Of a DNA stretch of 64,000 nt, positions 11,568 through 22,660 are shown one piece after another; position 1 is the first letter of the stretch, and every line of letters starts with the position of its first letter. The position numbers and the translations under genes are program-made. The notes below the pieces were generated by a model. The model did not search any database and was not told the DNA's origin. It was given only the letters and a program-made list of their open reading frames with translations. The DNA comes from Yamagishiella unicocca (Eukaryota > Chlorophyta > Chlorophyceae > Chlamydomonadales > Volvocaceae): positions 372,001-436,000 of the forward strand of contig BDSL01000052.1 in NCBI GenBank assembly GCA_003116995.1. The letters are read 5' to 3'.

Positions 11568-14474
11568 GCGTCGGGAACCCTCATTTTTTCCGGCATGCGA
11601 GGCCGGCAGGTATGCCGTGGAGGTCGCTAATAAGGCCACTAGGAGGGGGGACTGAGTGCCTGAACACGAATACTGCGAGTACAATGACGTGCTTGTTAGG
11701 GTGGGAAATACCCGTCTTCATGCAGATTGATTTTGCGCTGTCGTACATACCTAGCTCAGTTCGGGCGCGCGTTCCCCTGCGCCGCGAGCTAGCTGCCACC
11801 GCTGCAAACTGCGGGTGGGCGGAGCCAGCGGCGCTCCTTGTGCATCGAATGGTAGTAGTGGTAATTGTTCTAGTGGGCCCCAGACCAGAAGGTAGGTGCG
11901 CTGTGGCCCCCCCCTGATGTTACTTGTCCTTGAACCCGGCGTAGTTTAAGAACCGCAATGCTGCTTTAGTATGCCCAATGCCCTTGACGCTATTGATTTC
12001 GTCACGTAGGCATGCTTGTGTACGGCTGGTGATGTCCGTACACATGTCCGTCATATTCGTACAATAATTGTTGCCTGTTAGTACATGTTAGCCATTTAGC
12101 CTATTCATAGCATTTGCTTTTGAGATAGATTCTCTTTTATAACCCGGGTAACCCGGGACCGGCAGGTATTGCTCTCAATCAGATAGGCTGTGGTCGTGGG
12201 CACCTGTCAGGTTAGACATGTTCCAGTGCCGTACAAGTAACTGGGCCACATTTGCCCCAAATAGGCCCTTGTCACTGTGCCGCAACGTGTGTGCGCTAGA
12301 CGGTGCAAGGTGCAGCCGGGGCTTAGACCCGGTGGTGCCGTTGCGGAGGCCCATGGTAAGCCCTGCTCTGCACCGCCGACAAGATACCCGCAATCATACC
12401 GGGTCTTGTAATTAGACTTTAGAGGATCAACCTTCTACATTCGTGTCAGTTTCAGCTTTTTTATACAGCTGGCATGCCGCCAACAACCCGCCACATCCGC
12501 GTACTATGCCTGGGTACGACGAAAGCCCAGCAGGGTCCTTAGTTCTCGCGTTCCCAGCCAAGTTGATGCCTATCTTTTCGCATGGTAAGTGTAAGCAGGT
12601 GGCCATCAGTCTTTGGGGGGTTTGAGTTCAACAGGTAAGGTGCGGTGGGGGTGGGGCAGGCAAAAACGCATCAACGAGCGCGATCGCGTGGGTAAGGCGA
12701 GTGTGCTCGTGTATGCTGTGCGGCCAGGTTTAAGGCGGCAAGTCAACGACCCCTAGAGGCCTCTATGCCGCCCTGATGATAGCCAGCTGGAATTTAATGT
12801 AGCACTGAATAAACAGACGAAGGACGTGGAAAATAGCGTCCTACGCCCCTTATGCAGTGCGTGAGCAGAAGGGTCGCGACCAGAGTGCACGCATGCGGTA
12901 AATCATTTAGCGTGCTCATGCTGCCATCGAAATGAACAGAGATAGCATCTAGCGTAAAAAGTATTGTCAACGCCCAGAAAGGCATCATTCGTTCGTCGGC
13001 ACCAAACTGCCAATCCTGTTATGACCTGCTATGATCCTAGTAGTGGCCAGCATGGCATCAAACGATTGCGAGAGTGGCCACGGAAGACGGCTGCCCAGAC
13101 GACGGCGCGTGGCGGCTGTCGCGTGGTAGCGGCGGCTGATGATTCCGCTTGCCAACTTGGGGCAACAGCAACTACGTTCTCATGACGTCCACATAGAGTT
13201 CACCACGAGCATCAGAGGGTTAATGGCAAAGAGGACTGTAGAAGCGTTGCAGGATCTGCCTGGTGGCGCCGGCAAAGGGATCGATATGACATCCGCCGGT
13301 ATCCAACAGAAAGCCTATCTACTATGATGAACATAGCTGGCATTGGCACAGGAGTAGGTGGATGAATCGGGCTCCGCACTGGGTACTGTTCCAGCATGTC
13401 AGCACTCTGGCATCCATGCAAACATTCTGATGGATGGCATCAAGATAAATGCAATGGGCGTGTCGTTACATAAATATAGCTGGCCTCTTGTACGAGAGAT
13501 TGTACGAGAAAGTGCGCATTTCGGAGCAAGCCAGTGAACCCACCCGAAACATTACTTTCACTGAGTTTCACTGAGGAATATGGTACACGGCTTAAGATAA
13601 AAACACTTTCAGTATGGTCATGTTCCATACGCCATCGCCCACCATTGCCCGCCATCGTCCTCATCTCCTGTACCCCGAGGTACACGTTTGCGTACCTCGC
13701 TGTCCATTCCCAGGCGCTGCGCAACCCACATCTCTGTGTTTTAATTGCGCGAATTGCGCTTCCCAGCGCACCCGTCTTCCTCAACCAGCCTCACCAGTTG
13801 GGGTGCCGCCTCGCACGACAGTGCTTACCGTGTTGCCACCACCAGCTGTTGATGCTGGCTCCTTCGAGGCACACCGATACGCGCCGCGATGTACCGACAA
13901 CGTAATCATGGTGCAACTGCATCACCGCTCTGCGAACCCACTCCACCCTGCCAACCCATACGGCGCGCTCGTTCACCCTCACGCCCTCAGCGGGCCCAAA
14001 ACCAGCTGCTAGCGGCAGGAACCAGCGCCCCGAAACCAAGCTTCGCACGGCTCGTGTATGTGGGGGAGAAGACGGTCATCCAGATGTCGCCCTCGTGTTT
14101 CGTTGCCGGCGCTGTGTCCCCCTGGTGTCACGACTCGTGTCACACAAACCCTCGCCGCCGCCGCGTGTCATACTCGTGGCTCGGCTCCGCTATCACCCCA
14201 GTCCACCAGCTACACCTTCATTAGAACCCCACTCCGCCAGCACACCTTCTCTAGCACCCCACTCCGCCAGCTACACCTTCACTAGCACCCCACTCCGCCA
14301 GCTACATCTCCAAACCAAACCAAACCGAACCGCTCACACCACGCCATGCGCGTCGTAGGAAAAGACGAGTGTCGCGGCGCGCGCCGCGTCAGCAGCAGCC
14401 GGAAAGGATACGACATCCCAGCCACCCGTGATGCATCTGATGATGACTTAGTGCGGGTGCGCCCTGGGTTGCCC
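11568..14474. other. Intergenic stretch between convergent genes
   Basis: No supported gene. The sequence is mixed in composition and less GC-rich than the exons. Near 14200-14310 there are about three copies of a 32-34-bp unit containing CACCCCACTCCGCCAGC. The 3' UTR of the minus-strand DUF819 gene must lie at the right end. Confidence 0.4.
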
Positions 14475-17400
14475 TCACGCTATGTAGCGGAGTGCGGAGT
14501 AGCCCACACCCATGCCCAGGAAGCTGCCGATCGCGTAGCCCAGCGTGGAGGTCAGTATGCCGGGGACCACGGAGGAGCTCCAGCCCTTGGCGGCGGCCAT
14601 GCCGGCAACAGTGGAGGGCCCTGCGCGGTGGGAGGTGGGGCCCGGGTGTTGGCGGCGGCGGTGCAGGTGGTAGGCGCGTCGCACGACAGGCGGGCGATGG
14701 GGGCTGCACCCTCGGAGGGCGTGGTTTCGGAGCGTGGTCAGGGGCCGTCAGCAGCGGGAGTTGTTGCGGGGCGGCCTCGGGGGCGAAGGGGGGGTGCCTA
14801 TCTCGCCAGGTGCCCCGCAACGCACTGCAGGATCAGACCCCTCCCAGCTTCCTCCCCAGTGAGGCCCCCTACAGGACCCCACTCCCTTGCAGGACCCCAC
14901 TCCCTGCAGGACCCCACTCCCTGCAGGACCCCACTCCCTGCAGGACCCCACTCCCTGCAGGACCCCACTCCCTGCAGGACCCCACTCCCTTGCAGGACCC
15001 CACTCCCTGCAGGACCCCACTCCCTGCCAGGACCCCACTCCCTGCAGGACCCCACTCCCTTGCAGGACCCCACTCCCTGCCAGGACCCCACTCCCTTGCA
15101 GGATTCGAAACAAGTCGCCTAGGCCACCTCCCCTGCCCAACCCAGGGGTGTGCAGGCTGATGCTGTTGCAGCTGCTGGCTCCTGCCGCCCACCTCCGATG
15201 TTGGCGTTCGACGCGATCAGCAGCTCCCTCATACTGAAGCCGGCCACTCGCCCCACCACCAGCAGCACCGCCAGGTGGGCCGCCAGCGCCAGCAGCGAAA
15301 ACAGGAACAGCACTGGGGCGGTCTGGACCACGAGGGACACGTTGGCGGAGGCGCCGATGGTCGCATAGAAGATCTGCGTGTCGCATGGGTGAGGGGTTGA
15401 GGTACCGACCAGAAGTGGGGTGCCGACCAGGAGTGCTCATTCGACAGCTCTTGTGGCAGGAGCTATGGCAGTGAGCGGTTGAGGTACGATAGGGCTGCAT
15501 GCCCCCTGGAGGGGATGAGAAGGGCCCGGCGAAGCTCCCACTGCCCTCCCGCCACACCTCCCACCTGCATCAGTATCTGCGCCAGCCCCTCCGCCGAGGG
15601 CACCAGCGGCGCCAGCCACCTGGGCAGCGCTGTGGCCAGCAGCACCGTCATAGCAGTGATGAGGGTGATGGCCTGGCCGGGCACCCCCCACGTCTTGGCT
15701 GCCGACACCGCCACGTAGCATATGGCGGCGGAGAGGGACAGCGCTCCCAGAGCCTCGGGCACCTGTGGCGGCAGCAGCAGCCGCGGCAGCAGTAGCAACA
15801 GTAGCGGCAGCAGCAGCAGTAGTAGCAGCAACAACAGCAGCAGTAGCAGCAGGCATAGCGGGAAAGGGTAGCAGGCGCCATGTGAGGTGAGATTGCGAGA
15901 TGCATAACCCATACCACTGCGGCCGGCTCAGAGCAAGGTGGGCGTACCTACGGTATATCACTCAACCCACCAACTGCACCCCCCCGCGAGTTTCCGTAAC
16001 CCTGGTTGCTCCCCAACTCCCACGTTGCCAATCACCGCGCCGCACCGTTATGACCTTCCCGCCGCCGCCGTGTCCCCCGCCGCCCACTGCCCCGGGGGTC
16101 TGCTGCCCCGAGTCCGCGGGTATGTTCCTGGCCAGGGCGTATATGGTGACGAAGTAGAGGGTGAGGATGAGGTCGTCCGCAGCCAGGCCCGCGCCGAAGG
16201 TGGAGGGGGACAGGGACAGGGACTCCGAGACCGCCATGTAGTTGACGGCCCCGCCGATGTGGCGGGCGGTGAGGGCGGAGGCGACCTGGCGGGCGGGGCC
16301 GGGGGGGCGGGGACAGGGCCGCGACAGGTGGGGTAGACGCGCAGGGCGGGACAGGGCGGCGCAGGGCGGCACAGGGCGGTGTAGGGACGAGTTGGAGGGC
16401 GAGGGAGTGAGAGGGGAAAGACGAGGGCCTCGGAAGTCGGAACGGCGCAGTGCCCACCTCATGGAGGGCACTGGGCGGGTGGTGGCTGTAGGGTTGGAGG
16501 AGGCTACGGCTACCCACTCCCCTCATCCTCCCTCCCCCATCGTGCCCACGGGTTTCCCCACTACCCTCCTGCCCCGCCACACCTCCCCTCACCTTCCAGC
16601 CCTCATCCCCCAGGTACCTCCCCAGTGGGAACACTGTCATGGCGGCCAGCGAGCCAACCACCGTGGCGGCGGAGCCAAGCAGGAAGGCGATCAGCAGGCG
16701 GCCGGTTTCGGAGAGGATGCGCCTGGGCGGGGGGGGGAGCAGGGGGGTAGGGGCGGGGAGCGGGGCTGGAGGGTGGGAAGGGGCGGGTTTGGCTAGTGGG
16801 GACACGCTAGGCGCTGAACAACGGTGGGGCCCAGGGCACCACGCTGGGCGAAAGACGCGGGACATGAAGAAACCCAAACCCCGTGATGCGACAATAATAC
16901 CACACGGTGCCACATAAAGCTTCCTCCTCGTCCTCCTCCCCCCAGCCCTCCTCCCCCCAGCCCCACCCCACCCTGCGGACCTGAGGTCAGCCGCGAACAG
17001 CAGCATGGGTATGGCCAGTGGCAGCAGGTAGCGGTACACCACGTGCAGCTCGGGGGCGGCGGGGGGGAGCAAACCCACGTTGGCCAGGAACATGCCAGCG
17101 AGGGTGGACACGAGGGCGCTGAGGGGGCGAGGGGGCGAGGGCCGGGGGCCCGGGGAGGTCAAGGACTGGGTGGCCCAAAGCACGGCGCATCACATAAATG
17201 ATGGTGCAGTGGTCAGTTGCGCTGGCGGGGCAGCAGTAAAACAGTGGTTAGCGCTTGATGGCGCTGGCGGGGCAGCAGTGGTTAGTGGTTAGTGGTTGAT
17301 GGCGCTGGCGGGGCAGCAGTGGTTAGTGGTTAGTGGTTGATGGCGCTGGCGGGACAGCAATGCGGCAATGGCACACCAGGTAGGGGGGCCCAACCACTGG

Positions 17401-18067
17401 CCCGCCCAGCCATCCAGCCGCCCATCACCCACCCACTCAGCTCCTTGCCCAGCCGGGTTCGCTCGGACCTGAGGCGGGAGGGGCGGGAGAACGGATGGAG
17501 GCAATCGTTGACCAGCCTGGATCAGCAGTGAGAGGGGGCAAAGGAGGGCACAGCAGCTGCACGAACATGACCTTACCCTATCCCCATGGCCTCCAACACC
17601 GCCGCCGGTGCGGCCATCCTGATCGTCACCGCCGCTGCCGGCGCTTACCCTCATCAGGACCACCCAGTCCTCACCCTAACATTCGCTGGGCCCCTCCCTG
17701 CCTCGCTCCTTCCCTCCAGGGCCCCCAAGGGAGCTCACCAGAGCCCAAACGCGCCAGCCAGCACAAGCCCCGTCCACACGCCCCAGGGCCCTGACAAGGG
17801 CAGCAGGGACGGCATATCGGGTAGCGCCAGGGAGGCCGCTGAGCGCGGAAGCATCCGCGTGGGCGCGAATGGAGATGGCGGACCGCTGCGGTTGACTCGG
17901 GCCGCGCGCGCTGCGGGCGTCGGCGCGATCACTGGAGCTGTTGGCAGGAGTGCCAATGCGCGCGTGGCGATGTCCCCGGTGTAAGCTGCCGGCCTGTGCC
18001 GATGGCGAGGTGCGCAGCTGCATCGGTGCGCCCGGGGTTGCGCGCTAGACCCCGGCGCAGCCCACAT
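14475..18067 (-). CDS. DUF819 family multi-pass membrane protein, probably chloroplast-targeted
   Basis: Eight exons read right to left: 18067-17739, 17468-17433, 17118-16981, 16722-16593, 16285-16088 (a donor giving 16055 is also possible), 15762-15565, 15373-15193, 14620-14475. They close in frame at about 451 residues. The family hallmarks are all present in order: LVSTLAGMFLANVGLLPP, LLPLAIPMLLFAADLRRILS, HIGGAVNYMAVSESL with AGLAADD, SNANIGGPSTVAGMAAAKGW, and a last helix ending GYSALRYIA. The first about 75 residues are Ala/Arg/Ser-rich with almost no acids, as in a transit peptide. Plant members of DUF819 are predicted plastid membrane proteins, and their substrate is unknown. The donor after ADLR is a weak GTCCGC, but it restores the family-typical LRRIL. 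Confidence 0.85.
14873..15104. repeat. 17-18-bp intronic minisatellite containing CTGCAG
   Basis: About 13-14 head-to-tail copies of ACCCCACTCCCTGCAGG, some with an extra T or CC, in the last intron of the DUF819 gene. The long open frames over it on both strands are by-products of the repeat. Confidence 0.9.
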
Positions 18068-18476
18068 CCTTATGTTTTTCAGTAGGCGTCCTGTGCAGAT
18101 GTGCCGGAATGTTCACGATAGATGTTGGTGGACGAAGTCTCAGTGCTCGCGCTTCCTTTCTGGACGTTGGCGCAGGTATAGATGCGGTTTATTTCCAAGT
18201 CAAAACTTAGAATGGGCGTCGCAAATTCACGCTATTCAGTTTTGTTCAGCTTGAGTCGTACCGAAAGGTTGTGGACAAGGCGACGTTGCCGACCATCTTT
18301 CCCAGTTTAACCATCGCGTCCAGTTAAAAGCATACACCGTATACCAGAGCAGCGTATGGGGCTGAGCAACCTGAGCCCGCCGTATCAACGAATTCAGTTG
18401 TATTTTCCTCTCTTGCCCACGTCCATGTGCTATGCCCAGAGCATAACAAAAACCCTTGCCACGTTTTGGCATATAA
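18068..18476. promoter_or_regulatory. Divergent promoter region, DUF819 gene and EamA-type transporter gene
   Basis: 409 bases between the two divergent ATGs. A TATA-like ATATAAATG overlaps the transporter ATG and cannot serve that start. No other specific element is claimed. Confidence 0.45.
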
Positions 18477-21400
18477 ATGCAGGCAGTTATCTCCGGAGCC
18501 CAGAGTCTCCTCTCGATAACCTTCCGCGGCTATGGGCGCCTTAGGACTGATGACGGGACTTCGCGCGCACCGGAACCTGGTAGTGGTGTTCCTACGAACG
18601 GTCCCGGACAGTCGTCTGTATCGCAGGCGTCGCAGCCGCCTAGATCGGTAGCGGCTGTTGGCGAGACGCACCACCGCGTTCCCTTGTTCGCGTATCCCCT
18701 GCTGGTAGCTGCGGTGAGCGTCACTTGGATCGTCGCTCGCTCGGTCGCTCGGTCGCTCGCTCATGCGGGCAGATGCCGCTGCACTACGCGGCGTGGGGGG
18801 TGCAGGCAGGCGGGTCCCTCCCTCGACCGCCACCACCACAACAATACCAAAAACCGTGCTCACACGTGCCCTCCCGCCCCTCCACTCGGGTCCACCTCCC
18901 CCCCTGGAGCAGGTCCTCGCGGTCTCTTCTGCAGCCACAGTCTTCAGGTCCGTAGCCAGAGCGGGGTCCGCGGCCGCAGCCTCCTGGCAGCCGTGTGTTG
19001 CTGACGTCAGCCCCCCTGGAGCCCAAGCACCGTTCCGTCTAGCAGCCGGACCTCGCTCAGCCTCGTTGACCGTCCTCCACCACCTCCTACCCACGACCTC
19101 CCAACCCCTCCCGCTACACATACACAGCCAGCGCCTCCCACCCACCCCCTCCCACCCCCTCCTCCCCAGCGGGGTGCCTATCCCTCGGTACTGCGCCACC
19201 CATTATCCAGCCCGCCCCTCCCGCCCCTCCCTCCCTCCGCCCCTCCCTGCAGCCTCATGCCTGAGGTCCCCGCCATCACCCTGGCGGGCTGGCGGCTGCA
19301 GCTGACGTCGCTGTTCCTGGGGCTGGGGGCGGTGCAGCAGTGGCGGCAGATGGTAGGGCGGGACGGGGGCGGTGCACCAGTGGCGGCAGATGGTAGGGCG
19401 GGACGGGGGGGATATCGGGGTCGGTGGGGGTTTCGAGCCCTGTATCCCCGTGTGTCGGCCTCGTCTCACCTCTCTGCTCTATCCCACTGCCACCCGCTTC
19501 CTCGACGCACACCCCCCCGGTACCTCACCTCAACCACCACCTCCCCGCCTTACCCCCTTCCGTGGCCCCACCCCGGCGCCCTCCCCCGCCCCCTCTCCCG
19601 GGTCTTCTCGAACCCCCCCTGCCCAGTCCCCGGACGACCGCAGCCGCTCGCTTCGCTCCTCCGGGTGGCTGGGCTGCAGCGGCTGCTGCCTTGCGGTGCA
19701 CTTCGGGTCGTGGGTGTGGGGGCTGCAGCACACCAGCCTCACGCACTCGCTGCTGATGGTGTCGGCCACGCCGCTGCTGCTGGCGGGCATGGCGCTGGCC
19801 ACCGGGGCGCCTCTGTCGAGGGGGGAGCTGGGGGGCACGATGTTGGGGCTGGCGGGTGGGTCGGTGGGTCGGTGGGTCGGTGGGTCGGTGGGCGGTCAGC
19901 CGCGTGTTTGTATTGGCGTGGACGGACGCCACTGCTCCAGGAGAGGCTCCAGGGGGGGAGCCACAGGGGGCTAGCCCTCCTCCGCTCTCGCTGCTGCGGG
20001 GCCGTGCGCCACCCGACTCCGCCTGGTCCCTCAAGGCGCAACCCCGGGGGCCGACACCCCCCTGCGCTGCCCCTGCTGCTGCTGCCGGTTGCGCAGGCGC
20101 GGTGGTGCTGTCAGTAGGCGCCACTGGCGGCCGAGAGGCGCGAGTGGGGCTGGCGGGGGACCTGGCGTCGCTGCTGGCGTCGGCGGTCATGGTGGGCGGG
20201 GCCTGGAGGCCTGGGGGGCGGGGGCGGAGGAGGGGGGAGGGGTGGAAGCGGTGGGGGTGAGAGGAGGAGACCCGTGGGTCGGCACTTAAGAGATACGAGG
20301 TGGGGAGGACGTTGCGCTCGGATGGGGGCCGAGCTGCCCGCCGCAGCCAGCCAGCCGCCGCACGTTCCCAGCTCCCGCGCTTCGCGGGGGCCAGCCCCCT
20401 CCGCGGCATTGCCAATGGAAACACGCCGCCACCCGGCCCCTGACCCCGCCCCCCCCCTCGCGCCGCCAGGTGGGCTACCTGTCCGTGGGGCGGCGGCTGC
20501 GGCAGTGGATGCCCATATTCGTGTACGCCTTCCCCGTCACCGCATCCGCCGCCCTAGGATTGACGCTGGGTGGGTAGCGAGGGACGTGTTTCGTTCGCAC
20601 GAGGTACTGAAACGTGTAACTGACACACGAAAAACAGACGCTGGGTGGATGGGGTGGGTGTTCCAGTGGGTGGATGGGGTGGGTGTTCCAGTGGGTGGAT
20701 GGGGTGGGTGTTTCAATGGGTGGATGGGGTGGGTGTTTCAATGGGTGGATGGGGTGGGTGTTTCAATGGGTGGATGGGGTGGGTGTTTCAATGGGTGGAT
20801 GGGGTGGGTGTTTCAATGGGTGGATGGGGTGGGTGTTTCAATGGGTGGATGGGGTGGGTGTTCCAGTGGGTGGATGGGGTGGGTGTTTCAATGGGTGGAT
20901 GGGGTGGGTGTTCCAATGGGTGGATGGGGTGGGTGTTTCAATGGGGTAGTTATGGCGGGGCGCTTCAAGGCTGGCTTTCCAGCTCAGAGCTGACCGCAGT
21001 GGGTGCTGCTGCACCAGTGGCGGCCACGAGGAGCGCACTGGCAGCTGAGCGGGCAGAGAAGGGACGCGTGTGAGCGGGTGGGAGCACAAGGCAGGCCGCC
21101 TTCCCCTTTGCTTCGCAACCCTTACTGCTTCCACCCGCGCGCCGCCCTCGCCCCCGCCCCCGCCCCCGCCCCCGCCCCTCTCAGGCGGCCTGCTGCTGGA
21201 TCCCGTAACCCTGGGGGGCTCGGGCAGGTGGGTTGGGTTGAGCGTAGTGGAGCTGAGCTACCCCCCCCCTCCTCCCCCCTCCTCCCCCCTCCTCCCCCCT
21301 CCTCCCCCCTCCCCCCCGCACCTCATCAACGCTGTCACCCCCCCCCCTTCGTCCCCTCCCCGGCTCCGCCTCTGACCCCGGCTCCGCAGCCGCGGCGTTT

Positions 21401-22432
21401 TCGGGTGGGCTTCCTCCGCCCACTATGCCTCATGGGTGCTGTACTTGGCGCTGGGTCCGGGGATTGTGGGCCACACGGGTGGGTGCTGGAGGGGTGGGTG
21501 CCGGGGGGAGCATACGAGTGGAGGAAGGGGGTGGCATAAAAACCCGGTTACGCGACGTGGATAGGATAGCTGGCGCATGGTCTTCGAAGGCCTGTTTTGT
21601 GGGCGCATGCTGGAGCGCTGGGATGACGACTGTCGAACGTGTGGAGGCGGCCTGTCGGGGCTGTGTAAAGGGAAAGGAAAAGAAATGGCTGGAGCCCATA
21701 CCGGTATCTACCGCGGGTGGCTGGCGGCTGTGCCTAGTTGCCCGGCATCGCACCAACCACACCGCCACCACAACAACGAACCACCACACCACAACAACAA
21801 CCACAATCACCACAACAACAACCACAATCACCACAACCACACCGCCACACCGCTACACCGCCACACCGCCACACCGCCACACCGCCACACCGCCGCCCGC
21901 CACACCGCCACACCGCCACACCGCCACACCGCCACACCGCCACACCGCCACACCGCCACACCGCCACACCGCCACACCGCCACACCGCCACACCGCCACA
22001 CCGCCACACCGCCGCCCGCCACACCGCCACACCGCCACAGGCTTCAACACCCTCCTGCGCTACCTGTCTCCGCTCACGGTGGCGCTAGGCTTCCAAATGG
22101 AGCCCCTGGTGGGATCCGTCATCGGCTGGGCGGCGGGGGTGATGGCGCCGCCGGGGGCCCTGACCTACGCGGGCGGGGCGCTGGTGCTGGCGGCGACAGT
22201 GTGGGTGACGCTGGCGAGTGCCACGAGGGAGAGGGCGATGGAGGCGGCGGATGGGAAGCGGGGAGGCGCGGGCGGCAGAGGCGGCGCAAGTGCCGATACG
22301 GAGCTGGTGTCAGTAGCCGGCTGGCCGAAGGTTTCCGCAGACTTGGACGGCGAAGGAGGAGGGGTGATAGGGTTGGCAGAGGATGAGCGCGTGAGGCTGT
22401 TGAGAGGAGGCGGTGCGGGCGGGGAGGCCTGA
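18477..22432 (+). CDS. EamA/DMT-superfamily transporter-like membrane protein
   Basis: Model exons: 18477-18713, 18913-18992, 19253-19352, 19627-19855, 20097-20191, 20470-20569, 21185-21227, 21390-21478, 22041-22432, giving about 454 residues in frame. The first helix is split by an intron (LFAYPLLVAA then VLAVSSAATVF). The 18992 donor (GTGTGT) is a best guess; 18947 also keeps frame. About ten hydrophobic segments follow, among them HTSLTHSLLMVSATPLLLAG, AGAVVLSVGAT, RQWMPIFVYAFPVTASAALG and GFNTLLRYLSPLTVALGFQM. That last segment, followed by EPLVGSVIGW and a Gly/Ala-rich helix, is the typical last repeat of EamA/drug-metabolite transporters. The soluble tail is Gly/Ala/Glu-rich. Substrate and membrane are unknown. 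TGTAA lies at 22556. Confidence 0.8.
19331..19410 (+). repeat. 40-bp tandem duplication spanning a 5' splice site
   Basis: Two near-identical 40-bp units starting GGTGCAGCAG (19331) and GGTGCACCAG (19371). Each contains the exon end CAGATG and the donor GTAGGG. Because 40 is not a multiple of three, only the first donor (19353) keeps the frame of the transporter. Confidence 0.85.
20641..20946 (+). repeat. 25-bp intronic minisatellite
   Basis: About twelve copies of a GTGGGTGGATGG-containing unit, alternating TTTCAAT and TTCCAGT/TTCCAAT variants, inside an intron of the transporter gene. Confidence 0.9.
21838..22040 (+). repeat. 8-bp ACCGCCAC array running into a 3' splice site
   Basis: About twenty copies of ACCGCCAC, broken twice by CCGCCCGCC. 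The array continues to the acceptor of the last transporter exon: the final unit, ACCGCCACAG, provides the AG at 22039-22040. Confidence 0.85.
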
Positions 22433-22555
22433 GCGGAGGTTCCAAAGCTAGTACGGCAGATATGCCGAGGCCGCAAGTTTAGGTGCAACGTCATTCCTTG
22501 TGGCTACTATTGGTGATACTATTGTCGAAACGTTAACTGTTAATTATCCGAATGC

Positions 22556-22560
22556 TGTAA
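22556..22560 (+). terminator. TGTAA polyadenylation signal
   Basis: TGTAA, 124 bases after the transporter stop codon and about 100 bases before the GSH1 ATG. Confidence 0.55.
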
Positions 22561-22660
22561 CAGCTTGCTTTGGATTTGGAAGCGAATAGTTTGGAAGTAG
22601 GTGTCGTTGCGCGCAACGTTGTCTACTTGCCGGGAGCGCGCAAGTAAACCCCTTGGCGCG

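Noticed and set aside
14346..15557. Long open frames on both strands over the GGACCCCACTCCCTGCAG repeats
   Set aside because: They exist because the repeat has no stops. The DUF819 exons on the minus strand explain the conserved sequence on either side.
18324..19199. 291-residue minus-strand frame
   Set aside because: Antisense to the first exons of the transporter, whose split first helix and phases fit the plus strand.
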